A DNA stretch of 64,000 nucleotides, from positions 61,816 to 125,815 of the forward strand of contig NZ_QXTH01000014.1 of the NCBI RefSeq assembly GCF_003946865.1. Direction: 5' to 3'. Below the pieces are notes generated by a model that saw only the letters and a program-made list of their open reading frames with translations, searched no databases and had not been told where the DNA came from. A program made the translations under genes and the position numbers. Below are positions 1-8,100 of the stretch, one piece after another; positions within the stretch are counted from its first letter, which is position 1; every line of letters starts with the position of its first letter. This DNA comes from Antribacter gilvus. GTDB taxonomy: Bacteria > Actinomycetota > Actinomycetes > Actinomycetales > Cellulomonadaceae.

Positions 1-516
1 GTCGTGGACCTGGGGATCGAACTCCTCGCCCACCTGACCGAACCGCTCGACGCCAAACCTGGCGAGCGCCTGGTCCAGCTTCTCCGCGATCGCCGCCATC
101 GGGCCGCTCAGCTCAGCGGCCTGACGAGCCCGCTCGACGTCGTCGAGCACCGGGAGCAGCGCCGCCAGGACGTCCTGGACGCCCCGGTCACGCGCTGCCT
201 CCTGGTCGCGGAGGGCACGGTTGCGGTAGTTGACGAAGGTGGCCCGCTCACGCTGCAGCGCGTCGAGGTGCTCCGCCGCCTCGGCCTTGGCCGCGAGGAG
301 GGCGGCATCGCCGCCCGCCTCGGCCGACGGCTCGAAGTCGAGCGCCTCGAGCGGGTCCCCGGACCTCTCGCCAGGCGTGCCGGCCGGCTGCGTGCCGGAC
401 CCCGGCGCGGCCGGCGCACCCGTCTCCGGGTTCACCTTGCGCTTGTCGGTGAAGTGGAAGGGAGGCTCCTCGGAGCCCTCCGGCTCCGGGACGTCCTGCG
501 GGTTCTTGTCCGTCAC
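1..516 (-). CDS. grpE: GrpE nucleotide exchange factor (3' end outside window)
   Basis: GrpE releases ADP from DnaK and lets the chaperone cycle turn over in the cytosol. The visible 172 codons give a charged, disordered N-terminus (about residues 1-70), then a long helical segment with [12 protein letters not shown], ending at the window edge in EEFDPQVHD, which matches the GrpE FDPxxHE region at the start of the beta domain. The start is GTG 514-516. Its last two bases are the first two of the dnaK stop TGA (GTGA overlap), so it is translationally coupled to dnaK. The order dnaK-grpE, probably followed by dnaJ and hspR, is the usual actinobacterial operon. The 3' end, including the rest of the beta domain, lies beyond position 1. 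Confidence 0.95.
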   Translation of the reverse strand, partial: MTDKNPQDVPEPEGSEEPPFHFTDKRKVNPETGAPAAPGSGTQPAGTPGERSGDPLEALDFEPSAEAGGDAALLAAKAEAAEHLDALQRERATFVNYRNRALRDQEAARDRGVQDVLAALLPVLDDVERARQAAELSGPMAAIAEKLDQALARFGVERFGQVGEEFDPQVHD

Positions 517-2381
517 TTGCGGTCGTCCTCGTCATCGACGATCTCGGCATCCACGACGTCCTCGTCCGAGGGCGCCGACTGGGCGCTGGCCGTGGGGCCA
601 CCTGCCGCTGCGGGCTCCGGCTGGGCGTCGGCCGAAGCGTAGAGCGCCTGGCCGATCTTCTGCGACGACGCGCCGAGCTTCTCGTACGCGGTCTTCACGG
701 CACCGGCGTCCTCGCCCTCGAGCGCGGACTTCACGCCGGCGATGTCCGCCTCGACCTCGGTCACCACGTCAGCCGGGAGCTTGTCGCGGTTGTCCGCGAT
801 CTGCTTCTCCATGGAGTACGCGAACGACTCGGCCTGGTTGCGGGTCTCCGCCTCCTCGCGGCGCTGCTTGTCCTCCGCAGCGTGCGCCTCGGCGTCCTTG
901 ATCATGCGCTCGATGTCCTCCTTGGGGAGGGCTGAGCCGCCAGTGATCGTCATCCGCTGCTCCTTGCCCGTGCCGCGGTCCTTCGCCGACACGTGCACGA
1001 TGCCGTTCGCGTCGATGTCGAAGGTGACCTCGATCTGCGGCATGCCGCGCGGGGCCGGAGCGATCCCCGTGAGCTCGAACGTGCCCAGCGGCTTGTTGTC
1101 CCGGGTGAACTCACGCTCGCCCTGGAACACCTGGATCGCCACCGACGGCTGGTTGTCCTCCGCCGTCGAGAAGATCTCGCTGCGCTTGGTCGGGATGGCG
1201 GTGTTGCGCTCGATGAGCTTGGTCATCACGCCGCCCTTGGTCTCGATACCGAGCGAGAGCGGGGTGACGTCGATGAGCAGGATGTCCTTGCGGTCACCCT
1301 TGATGACGCCCGCCTGGAGCGCCGCGCCGACAGCCACGACCTCGTCCGGGTTCACGCCCTTGTTCGGCTCCTTGCCGCCGGTGAGCTCCCTGACGACCTC
1401 GGTCACGGCGGGCATGCGGGTGGATCCACCCACGAGCACCACGTGGTCGATGTCGGACACCGAGATGCCGGCGTCACGGATCACAGCGTGGAACGGACCC
1501 TTGGTGCGGTCGAGGAGGTCCTGCGTCATCTGCTGGAACTGAGCGCGCGTGAGCTTCTCGTCCAGGTGGATGGGGCCGTTCTCGCTCATCGAGAGGTACT
1601 GCATCGAGATGCTGGTGCTCGTCGCGGACGAGAGCTCCTTCTTGGCCTGCTCCGCGGCCTCGCGCAGACGCTGCAGCGCGATCTTGTCCTTGGAGAGGTC
1701 CACGCCCGACGAGTTCTTCACCTGCTTGATGAGGTACTCGACGATGCAGTTGTCCCAGTCGTCCCCACCCAGGCGGTTGTCGCCGGAGGTGGCACGCACC
1801 TGGATGGTCGAGAAGTCGTCCTCGTCCTTGCCCACCTCGAGCAGCGAGACGTCGAACGTGCCGCCACCGAGGTCGAAGACAAGGATGAGCTCGTCCTCCT
1901 TGCCCTTGTCCAGGCCGTACGCCAGGGCGGCGGCCGTGGGCTCGTTCACGATGCGCAGGACGTTGAGGCCGGCGATCTGCCCGGCGTCCTTCGTGGCCTG
2001 ACGCTCGGCGTCGTTGAAGTACGCGGGAACCGTGACCACCGCGTCGGTGACCGGCTCGCCCAGGTACTCCTCCGCGTCGCGCTTGAGCTTGCCCAGGATC
2101 CGGGCGGAGATCTCCTGCGGCGTGTACTTCTTGTCGTCGATGTCCGTGTTCCAGTCAGTGCCCATGTGGCGCTTGACCGAGGAGATGGTGCGGTCGACGT
2201 TGGTCACCGCCTGACGCTTGGCGACCTCACCCACGAGGACCTCGCCAGTCTTGGAGAACGCGACCACCGACGGGGTGGTCCGCGAGCCCTCCGCGTTGGC
2301 GATGACGGTGGGCTCGCCGCCCTCCAGGACGGCGACCACCGAGTTGGTGGTTCCGAGGTCGATCCCGACTGCACGTGCCAT
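513..2381 (-). CDS. dnaK: Hsp70 chaperone DnaK
   Basis: ATP-dependent Hsp70 chaperone, 622 residues, full length for the family. Visible motifs are GIDLGTTNS near the N-terminus, [17 protein letters not shown] in the ATPase domain, the linker region [11 protein letters not shown], and the acidic tail ending [12 protein letters not shown]. The open frame extends 13 codons further upstream, but ATG 2379-2381 is chosen because GGAGG at 2391-2395 lies 9 nt before it and because [12 protein letters not shown] is the standard actinobacterial N-terminus. It is the first gene of an operon with grpE. Two HAIR inverted repeats upstream indicate repression by HspR. Nothing in the protein looks damaged. 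Confidence 0.98.
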   Translation of the reverse strand: MARAVGIDLGTTNSVVAVLEGGEPTVIANAEGSRTTPSVVAFSKTGEVLVGEVAKRQAVTNVDRTISSVKRHMGTDWNTDIDDKKYTPQEISARILGKLKRDAEEYLGEPVTDAVVTVPAYFNDAERQATKDAGQIAGLNVLRIVNEPTAAALAYGLDKGKEDELILVFDLGGGTFDVSLLEVGKDEDDFSTIQVRATSGDNRLGGDDWDNCIVEYLIKQVKNSSGVDLSKDKIALQRLREAAEQAKKELSSATSTSISMQYLSMSENGPIHLDEKLTRAQFQQMTQDLLDRTKGPFHAVIRDAGISVSDIDHVVLVGGSTRMPAVTEVVRELTGGKEPNKGVNPDEVVAVGAALQAGVIKGDRKDILLIDVTPLSLGIETKGGVMTKLIERNTAIPTKRSEIFSTAEDNQPSVAIQVFQGEREFTRDNKPLGTFELTGIAPAPRGMPQIEVTFDIDANGIVHVSAKDRGTGKEQRMTITGGSALPKEDIERMIKDAEAHAAEDKQRREEAETRNQAESFAYSMEKQIADNRDKLPADVVTEVEADIAGVKSALEGEDAGAVKTAYEKLGASSQKIGQALYASADAQPEPAAAGGPTASAQSAPSDEDVVDAEIVDDEDDRK

Positions 2382-2404
2382 GGTTCTCTGCCTCCGTACG
2401 ACAG

Positions 2405-2425
2405 GTTGAGTCTGCTGCACTCAAC
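2405..2425. promoter_or_regulatory. HAIR element 1 (HspR operator)
   Basis: GTTGAGT, 7 nt, then ACTCAAC: a perfect inverted repeat matching the HspR-associated inverted repeat CTTGAGT-N7-ACTCAAG except for its outermost base pair. It lies 24 bp upstream of the dnaK start and overlaps the candidate -10 element, so HspR bound here would block transcription. Confidence 0.88.
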
Positions 2426-2451
2426 TTAGGTCGCGGCGCCCGCCGATGCAA
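2423..2451 (-). promoter_or_regulatory. candidate dnaK promoter
   Basis: On the minus strand TTGCAT (2446-2451) and TAAGTT (2423-2428) are separated by 17 nt, an acceptable sigma-A type promoter. The -10 lies within HAIR element 1. This is inferred from spacing and position only. Confidence 0.45.
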
Positions 2452-2466
2452 GCCCGCAGGGCCAAA

Positions 2467-2487
2467 GTTGAGCCCGCTCCGCTCAAC
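2467..2487. promoter_or_regulatory. HAIR element 2 (HspR operator)
   Basis: GTTGAGC, 7 nt, then GCTCAAC: a second perfect inverted repeat with the HAIR spacer length. Its centre is 62 bp (about six helical turns) from that of element 1, which suits cooperative HspR binding on one DNA face. It lies upstream of the candidate -35. Confidence 0.8.
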
Positions 2488-2528
2488 GTCACAGAGGACG
2501 CACTGGTTCCCAGGACCCTGGGGCTAGC

Positions 2529-3458
2529 TCACAACAGCTCGACGCTGTCGGCCTGCGGTCCCCGGTCGCTCTGACGCACCTTGAAGCGGACCCGGTCACC
2601 CTCCTCCAGGACCTCGGCGCCTCGCACGACCGACACGTGCACGAACAGGTCCACACCCCCGGCATCGGGGGTGATGAAGCCGAAACCGCGCTCCGCGTCG
2701 TAGCGCGCGACGATGCCCTCGCCTCCGCGCACAGGCCCGCCGGATGCCGCGGGCCGGCTCGGCCGACCGCGGTCCGTGGCCGCACGCGCACTCCCGGAGC
2801 CGCGCACCAGCTGCACGTTGCGGGCATTCGGCCCCTTCTCGCCGTCGACGACGTCATACGTCACGCGTGCACCCTCGGAGAGCTCGGTCATCCCCGAGCC
2901 GAGCGCCTTGACGTGGACGAAGACGTCCTCGCCACCCGAGTCGGGAGCGATAAACCCGAAACCCTTGGTGTCGTCGTACCAGGACACGGTGCCGTCCGCG
3001 CCGTCGGACGCCGGCTGTGCAGCCTCCGCCCCGAGCGGTAGCAGGTGGTCCGCCTGCGGGCCCCTCTCCCCCTCGACGACGAGGAACGCCACCCGCTGCC
3101 CCTCGGAGATCACACCGCCCCCGACGATGGCCGAGCTGTGCACGAAGATCTCGACGCGACCGCCGTCGGGCGTGACAAAGCCGTATCCCTTGGTCGGCTC
3201 GTACCAGTTGACGGTACCGAGCACGCCCACGGGCGCGTCGGCGGCCCGGTCGCCCGTGACCCGGACGCGGCGCGCCTGCGGGCCGCGGTCACCCTCGCCC
3301 ACCTCGAACTCGACGACCTGCCCCTCGCGGAGAAGCTTCGGTCCGTCGTCGCCGACGATCTCGGACGCATGCACGAACAGGTCCTCGGCCTCGTTCCCGA
3401 GGTCGATGAAGCCGAACCCTCGGTCGGCGTCGAACCATCGGACAGTTCCCTCGGGCAC
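2529..3458 (-). CDS. protein of four tandem cold-shock domains
   Basis: 309 residues containing four cold-shock domains at about 4-68, 81-142, 156-218 and 248-309, and no other recognisable domain. Each has an RNP1-like motif (GFGFI 14-18, GYGFV 91-95, GFGFI 166-170 and 258-262) and an RNP2-like motif (LFVHA 27-31, IFVHS 104-108, VFVHV 179-183, LFVHV 271-275), and each ends near RGPQA or KGPNA. Single-domain CspA-type proteins bind single-stranded RNA and melt secondary structure, so four domains should give long, high-affinity RNA contacts. The start is GTG 3456-3458, preceded by GAGGAG. Domains 3 and 4 are joined by a basic 30-residue linker. It stands alone between dnaK and the DUF4097 gene. 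The domain calls are certain; the cellular role is not. Confidence 0.9.
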   Translation of the reverse strand: MPEGTVRWFDADRGFGFIDLGNEAEDLFVHASEIVGDDGPKLLREGQVVEFEVGEGDRGPQARRVRVTGDRAADAPVGVLGTVNWYEPTKGYGFVTPDGGRVEIFVHSSAIVGGGVISEGQRVAFLVVEGERGPQADHLLPLGAEAAQPASDGADGTVSWYDDTKGFGFIAPDSGGEDVFVHVKALGSGMTELSEGARVTYDVVDGEKGPNARNVQLVRGSGSARAATDRGRPSRPAASGGPVRGGEGIVARYDAERGFGFITPDAGGVDLFVHVSVVRGAEVLEEGDRVRFKVRQSDRGPQADSVELL

Positions 3459-3538
3459 CTAGGACTCCTCGTCTCGGCAGACATTGCTCTCGCCCATTGT
3501 CCCCGACAGACCGTGGACAGGTGGCCCCGCCCGAGACG

Positions 3539-4381
3539 TCAGGGGCGGCGGACGATGATGTCGCCCCACCCGGTGCTGGCATGGATCTCGGCGGTGGCCT
3601 CGTCGTCGACGGGGCCGGCGGCCGGGGTCAGCTGGTTGCGGACGGTCCCGCGCTCGGACGAGACGTCGAGCCAGGCGGCGGTGCCCTCGGGCACGTCGAC
3701 CTCGATGGTCCCGTAGGACGTGGTGAGTGTCACCGCGCCGGACTCGACGCGGTCGACGCGGATGCCGCCCGACGCGGCCTTGGCTGTGACGGTGCCGGTG
3801 ACACGGCCCACGGAGATGTCGGCATGCGCCCCCACGACGTTCAGCGATCCCGTGACGGAGCCGACGGTCGTGGTCCCGTTCGCCGCACGGACGGTGGCGT
3901 CGCCGGCAACCTCGGTGATCCGCACGGAGCCCGCGCTCGCCTTGACGGAGGTGGCGCCCGTGGTCCGGCCGACGATGACCGACCCGGCCGAGACCTTGAG
4001 GTCGAGACGGTCCGCCTCGTCGACACGGGCGTCGCCGCCGTTGAGGGTGAGATCGACCGACCCGAGCCTGCCCTCCGCATACAACGAGCCGGCCTTGCCG
4101 CTCAGGTCCGAGCCGGCCGGGAGCTCGATGGTGACCTTGGCACCACCGGCCGCGAAGGGCAGGACGTACTGCTTCCAGGCGGCCGGGTAGATGATCGTGA
4201 CGGCGTCGCCGTCCCGCGCCACGCGCGTCTCCTCGGCGGCGCGAACAGAGCCCGACTTGGCCGGGTCGGCGGGCAGGACGGTGACGACGACGTCGTCCCG
4301 CTCTCCGGCGATGACGTGCAGGTTGCCGAAGGGCACGTCCACGACGACAGGGACGGGCGTGGGGGCGGGGAAGCTGGGCAC
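3539..4381 (-). CDS. DUF4097-family beta-helical protein
   Basis: 280 residues of repeating short beta strands (SAGSVIVG, SAGSVRIT, ANGTTTVG, SGGIRVDR, SYGTIEVDV), the pattern of the DUF4097/adhesin-like beta-helix family, whose biochemical role is unknown. No signal peptide or membrane helix is visible, so it is probably cytoplasmic. The open frame runs 46 codons further upstream over the end of the neighbouring gene, but GTG 4379-4381 is preceded by GGAGG at 4387-4391 with 5-nt spacing, which decides the start. It lies 70 bp after a ribbon-helix-helix regulator gene on the same strand. DUF4097 genes are often coupled to such small regulators in actinobacteria, so shared transcription from the operator at 4991-5035 is likely. 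Confidence 0.82.
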   Translation of the reverse strand: MPSFPAPTPVPVVVDVPFGNLHVIAGERDDVVVTVLPADPAKSGSVRAAEETRVARDGDAVTIIYPAAWKQYVLPFAAGGAKVTIELPAGSDLSGKAGSLYAEGRLGSVDLTLNGGDARVDEADRLDLKVSAGSVIVGRTTGATSVKASAGSVRITEVAGDATVRAANGTTTVGSVTGSLNVVGAHADISVGRVTGTVTAKAASGGIRVDRVESGAVTLTTSYGTIEVDVPEGTAAWLDVSSERGTVRNQLTPAAGPVDDEATAEIHASTGWGDIIVRRP

Positions 4382-4451
4382 GAGGTCCTCCAAGGCGGTG
4401 GTGAGAGCAGGTCGGACGGGCGGCGCCGCGGCGCCACCCACGGAGGGCAGG

Positions 4452-4982
4452 TCAGCGCACCCAGCCCGTGTGGCGGTTGGCGCTCCGCGGCTCGGGGCGA
4501 GCCGTGGGGGCGGGGCCACCGGTGGGCTGCTCGAGCGCGGCCGCCACGGCCCGTACCAGCCACGTGTTGACCGAGATGCCGTCCCGGGCGGCCGCCACCT
4601 CGACCTGCACCTTGAGGTGGTCGGGCAGGCGCAGGGTGGTACGGGTCGTGGCGCCGTCGGCCTCGCTGACCGGCAGGGCCGGCGGGCCGGCGGCAGCCGT
4701 CGTCGAGCCGCCCGCCGCCGCGCCCGGGTCGACGACGGCGGCGGGCGCGGCGACGACGAACTCCGGGTCGCCGCCGCGGAGGCGCATGTCGACCGAGCCG
4801 GGCGCGAGCTCGGCCGAGATCTCGCCCGCAGCGGCCGAGAGCGCGTCGAGCAGCACGAGCCGCACCGCGGCGTCGAGCGGCGCCGTCAGCCGCTGTGCCA
4901 GCTGACGGGCGTCCTCACCCCCGGCCTCGGCCGCGGTGGCCAGCCGGTGCTGCAGGTCGTCGACATAGTGCGAGAGGTCCAT
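4452..4982 (-). CDS. ribbon-helix-helix (HicB/Arc-like) regulator
   Basis: 176 residues. An N-terminal helical segment (1-60) is followed by a short strand-rich part, an Ala/Pro-rich linker (78-110), then a C-terminal ribbon-helix-helix DNA-binding domain at about 113-150 (TTRTTLRLPDHLKVQVE, then SVNTWLVRAVAAAL). The layout resembles actinobacterial proteins annotated as HicB-family antitoxins, but no toxin gene is adjacent, so I read it as a regulator of the DUF4097 gene downstream. ATG 4980-4982 has no convincing Shine-Dalgarno and may be leaderless. Just upstream, at 4991-5035, lie three copies of a 10-bp half-site, the expected signature of an autoregulating ribbon-helix-helix protein. 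Confidence 0.8.
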   Translation of the reverse strand: MDLSHYVDDLQHRLATAAEAGGEDARQLAQRLTAPLDAAVRLVLLDALSAAAGEISAELAPGSVDMRLRGGDPEFVVAAPAAVVDPGAAAGGSTTAAAGPPALPVSEADGATTRTTLRLPDHLKVQVEVAAARDGISVNTWLVRAVAAALEQPTGGPAPTARPEPRSANRHTGWVR

Positions 4983-4990
4983 GACGCCAT

Positions 4991-5035
4991 CATGACATCA
5001 CGAGTGGTGTCATCGCAACACCAGGTGATGTCATG
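4991..5035. promoter_or_regulatory. probable autoregulatory operator with three half-sites
   Basis: CATGACATCAC (4991-5001) and GTGATGTCATG (5025-5035) are perfect 11-bp inverted arms. A third half-site, GTGGTGTCAT (5004-5013), differs by one base from GTGATGTCAT and lies 21 bp (two helical turns) from the copy at 5025-5034. The cluster begins 9 bp before the regulator's start codon and covers the stop codon of the upstream peptidase gene. The binding partner is inferred from position and symmetry. Confidence 0.65.
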
Positions 5036-7184
5036 TCTCCTTGGGGGCCTCGTCGGGCTTCTCGTCGGGCGCCTGGTCGGGCGCCTGGTCGGGCGCCTGG
5101 TCGGGCGCCTGGTCGGGCGCCTCCGCAGCCTGAGGCGCCTCCTCAGGCAGCTCCTCGGGCACCTCGCCCTCCTCGAGCCGCTCCACGAGCTCCTCGGGGG
5201 CCGCGGGCTCCGCCACGCGGCGCCGTCGTGCCCGCACCTGGCGCAGCACCAGGAGCGTGCCGCCGGCCAGGGCGGCGAGGGCGAGCAGGATCACGCCCAC
5301 CCCGACCCACGGGGCCAGCCCGACCCGGCCGGATGTCGCGTCCGCGAGGTCCGCCGCGGTCTCGAGGTGACCCGCGTGGAGGTCCGCGCGCGCCTCGCCG
5401 GCCAGCGTGTCCGCGTCGAGCACGAGCTCGCCCAGCTCGGAGAACGGGTCACGCTCGGCGGCCACCGCACTCGAGGCCTCGCCCACGAGCTCGACGACCT
5501 CGACGGCACGCGGCAGCCTGGTCACGAGCGCGGCGTACTCGCCGTCCTGGTCGGCGGTCTCGTACGCCGTGCGCAGGGCCGCCGGCGCCGGGAGGCCCAC
5601 GGCCTGTGCCGCGACCTGGACTGCTCCGGCGTCCGCAGCGGCCGTCCCGACCGCGGCAGTGATCTCGCCGGCGGTGTCGAAGCTCCAGCCGGTCATCGCC
5701 GAGCGCAACCCCGAGGGCGGGAGCCACTCGCCGTCGGCCGTGTCGACCGCGACGTAACCCTCGCGTGCGACGGCTCGCTCGTCGAGGCTCGTCACCTGCT
5801 CGGGGCTCACGACCCAGGCGCGGTAGACGTCTGTGGCACCCGGGACACCGCCGCGGACCTCGACGAGGTCGAGGAACCGCCGCCAGTCGGTGGTCCCTCG
5901 GCCGCTCTTCGCCCCCGGGGCCTCATAGGCGCTCTCGCCCGCCAGGGCCGCCGACGCGATCGCCGTGAAGGCGGCGTCGTCAAGGTCTCCGACGAGCTCC
6001 GCCACCACCGTGTGGGACGCGGCGTAGGCGTAGTCCTCGGCCTCGTGATCGCCGAAGTGGGCGTCGCTCCACCCGGTCAGCGCGAGCGCTCCGGCGCCCT
6101 GACGGTCGGGCGCGGCGGGCGGCGCGGGGGTGCCGCCGATCTTGCCGACGACCCGGTGGGCGACGACGTCCGTGAGGCCCTCGGAGAGCCAGCGGCCCGA
6201 GACGCTCTCGGTGTTGATCCAGACGTGTGTCAGCTCGTGGAAGAACGTCGCGTCGTCAAGGTCCTCCGAGACGATGATCTCGTCGGCCTCCGGGTCGAAC
6301 CAGGCATACCCCAGGACCTCGGGCGAGACGTCCTCGCGGATGGTCTTCAGTCCGCCCGGCCAGGGACGACCCAGGACCTCCTCGACGACAGGCAGGCCGG
6401 TCGTCAGCCGCTCGGTGGCAAAGCTCGCCCACTCGGTGTCCCCGGGAAAGCTCAGGAGCGTGAGACTGGCAGGACCCGCCTCGACGGTGTGCTTGTCGAC
6501 CTGTTCCGGGTCGCGTGCGGACACGAAGGCCCAGATCCCGTACTCGTCGGTGTTGATGGTCGACGTGTGGGTGACGACGCCGTCCGCCGCTGTCTCGATG
6601 AAACCGCCCGCGGTGCTCTCGAAGGACATGGACTCGGGAACCACGACCTCGACGGTGACCTGCCCGGGATCGCCGACGCCCTGCGCGGCGAACGTCGCGT
6701 ACCCGGGGCCCACCCGGGTGTACCCCTCCGACCGGATCGGGTCGCCGGGGATCGCATAGGCCCACTCGATCGTCCGGGTCCGGCCGTACAGCAGGGCCGA
6801 GAAGGAGACGGTCGCCAAGGAGATGTGCGGGTCCTCGGTGGGCTCCAGCGCGACCGGCAGGTTCGCTCCGCCGCTCGTCGCCCGCACGTCGGTGGCGCTG
6901 GCAGGGACCTGGATCCCGTACGCGTCCCAGTAGAAGTACTGGACGCCGGTGGCGGTCACCCTGTCCGGCGTGTCGTTCCGGATCGTCGTCGTCACGGTCG
7001 CCTGGACCACGCCACCCGCGGCGTCGTAGACGAAGCGGTTGTGCGACGTCTCCGAGATCCCCTCGTCGGCGACAGCGGGCAGCGCGCCGAGCATCGACGC
7101 CAGGACGATCGCCACCCCGCCCAGCCCCGCCAGAGCTCTCCCCGTCGCCCGTCCGGACCTCGGTCCGTCAGCCATATACGTCAT
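5031..7184 (-). CDS. secreted, membrane-anchored zinc metallopeptidase (peptidase-MA-like)
   Basis: 717 residues. A signal peptide (about 1-39, cleavage near AVA-DEG) precedes a beta-rich extracellular region. The zinc site HELTH at 316-320 is followed 15 residues later by E335 in RWLSEGLTD, resembling the MA-clan (Peptidase_MA-like) pattern rather than M1, whose third ligand lies farther away. One transmembrane helix (about 625-648) is followed by RARRRR and an acidic, proline-rich cytoplasmic tail with five APDQ-type repeats. The predicted topology puts the catalytic domain outside, tethered to the membrane. ATG 7182-7184 is chosen for GGAG at suitable distance; an ATG three codons later is possible. 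The substrate is unknown. It lies upstream of the ribbon-helix-helix gene, whose operator overlaps its stop codon. Confidence 0.8.
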   Translation of the reverse strand: MTYMADGPRSGRATGRALAGLGGVAIVLASMLGALPAVADEGISETSHNRFVYDAAGGVVQATVTTTIRNDTPDRVTATGVQYFYWDAYGIQVPASATDVRATSGGANLPVALEPTEDPHISLATVSFSALLYGRTRTIEWAYAIPGDPIRSEGYTRVGPGYATFAAQGVGDPGQVTVEVVVPESMSFESTAGGFIETAADGVVTHTSTINTDEYGIWAFVSARDPEQVDKHTVEAGPASLTLLSFPGDTEWASFATERLTTGLPVVEEVLGRPWPGGLKTIREDVSPEVLGYAWFDPEADEIIVSEDLDDATFFHELTHVWINTESVSGRWLSEGLTDVVAHRVVGKIGGTPAPPAAPDRQGAGALALTGWSDAHFGDHEAEDYAYAASHTVVAELVGDLDDAAFTAIASAALAGESAYEAPGAKSGRGTTDWRRFLDLVEVRGGVPGATDVYRAWVVSPEQVTSLDERAVAREGYVAVDTADGEWLPPSGLRSAMTGWSFDTAGEITAAVGTAAADAGAVQVAAQAVGLPAPAALRTAYETADQDGEYAALVTRLPRAVEVVELVGEASSAVAAERDPFSELGELVLDADTLAGEARADLHAGHLETAADLADATSGRVGLAPWVGVGVILLALAALAGGTLLVLRQVRARRRRVAEPAAPEELVERLEEGEVPEELPEEAPQAAEAPDQAPDQAPDQAPDQAPDEKPDEAPKET
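5064..5123. repeat. five 12-bp tandem repeats in the peptidase tail
   Basis: Five units of GTCGGGCGCCTG (the last ends in C) encode the APDQ repeats of the C-terminal tail on the minus strand. As a multiple of three, copy-number change would keep the frame. Confidence 0.95.
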
Positions 7185-7263
7185 GTGTTGCGCTCTCCTC
7201 GGAGCCGGGTGGAGACATCGGGCGGGCGCAGTGTAGCGAGGACAGAGGTCCTAGACTCGGGTG

Positions 7264-7854
7264 ATGTCCCGAACGATCCGGCGCGCCCTCGCGCGCCTCT
7301 TCTGGCGCTTCAGCGGCTGGGAGCTCCGCAGCGAGCCGGCCCCCCACCGTGCGGGCCTCCTCATCGGTGCCCCGCACACGTCCAACTGGGACTTCGTGGT
7401 CATGCTGGCGATCGCGTGGGAGCTCGAGGTACCTATCCGCTGGCTCGGCAAGCACACCCTCTTCACGGGGTGGCGCGGACCGCTCATGCGGAAGCTCGGC
7501 GGCATCCCCGTCGACCGCCGCGACCCCAGCACGGTGGTCGAGGACGTGCTCGAGCGGGTACGCCGCGGCGAGGTGTTCCATCTCGTCGTGACACCGGAGG
7601 GCACCCGCGGCTCAGGCTCCTACTGGAAGTCGGGCTTCTACCGGATCGCTCGCGAGGCGGGCGTGCCGGTGACCCTCGGCTACGTGGACCGGACGACGAT
7701 GACGACCGGCCTGGGCCCCACGATCGAGATCACCGGAGACGTCCGGGCGGACATGGACGTGGTCCGGGCGTTCTACGCCGACAAGTCCGGCTGGAACCCC
7801 GCGCTTCGCACCGAGCCTCGCCTGCGTGCGGAGGACGAGCCGGACCCCACCTAA
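7264..7854 (+). CDS. 1-acylglycerol-phosphate acyltransferase-like protein (PlsC family)
   Basis: 196 residues with the acyltransferase signatures HTSNWD (38-43, the HX4D catalytic motif) and PEGTRG (about 112-117, glycerophosphate binding), the order and spacing seen in PlsC-type enzymes. These move an acyl chain onto lysophosphatidate or related alcohols at the membrane. At under 200 residues it belongs to the short actinobacterial/proteobacterial branch, so the acceptor may differ from lysophosphatidate. ATG 7264 is preceded in frame by GTG 7261; either could start translation and no strong ribosome binding site decides. It is divergent from the peptidase gene, with 79 bp shared between them. 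Confidence 0.85.
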   Translation: MSRTIRRALARLFWRFSGWELRSEPAPHRAGLLIGAPHTSNWDFVVMLAIAWELEVPIRWLGKHTLFTGWRGPLMRKLGGIPVDRRDPSTVVEDVLERVRRGEVFHLVVTPEGTRGSGSYWKSGFYRIAREAGVPVTLGYVDRTTMTTGLGPTIEITGDVRADMDVVRAFYADKSGWNPALRTEPRLRAEDEPDPT

Positions 7855-8011
7855 AGGCCCTCAGTGGACAAACCGGATCTTTCGCTTGTGAATTTTTTTT
7901 CATGATGGATCCCTTCCGGAGTTCACCCGAGATAAATGCTCTCATTCCGGACCCGGAAGCGCTTTTTCGGGGTTATTCACCCTCGCTGGGCAGGGCCCAC
8001 TTCACATGCAG

Positions 8012-8100
8012 GTGCCACCGTCGAATGTGGAGATGTGGGGGCTTCCATCGGGGCACATGTCGCAGCACCGACCCCCTCATCGTCATAGCTGGGGGTCGTC
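8012..8100 (+). promoter_or_regulatory. conserved structured leader of LPxTG protein A
   Basis: This region is largely repeated upstream of the paralogue (11068-11153), although little else around it is conserved. Shared blocks include GTGCCACCGTCGAATGTGG (8012-8030) and GGGGCTTCCATCGGGGCAC (8038-8056). Possible pairings are GTGCC 8012-8016 with GGCAC 8052-8056, CCAC 8015-8018 with GTGG 8027-8030 (in competition), and CGACCCCC 8069-8076 with GGGGGTCG 8091-8098. The last stem covers the Shine-Dalgarno GGGGG (8091-8095), so it could control translation. No known riboswitch consensus was recognised. A further shared box, TTATTCACC, lies exactly 32 nt upstream of the GCCACCG block in both leaders. 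Confidence 0.6.

Noticed and set aside
4452..4982. HicAB toxin-antitoxin module
   Set aside because: The protein has a HicB-like DNA-binding end, but no HicA-type small toxin is adjacent. The partner is a DUF4097 protein.
8012..8060. Leader considered as a c-di-GMP or c-di-AMP riboswitch
   Set aside because: The conserved core sequences of those classes were not found by eye, so only an unnamed structured leader is claimed.
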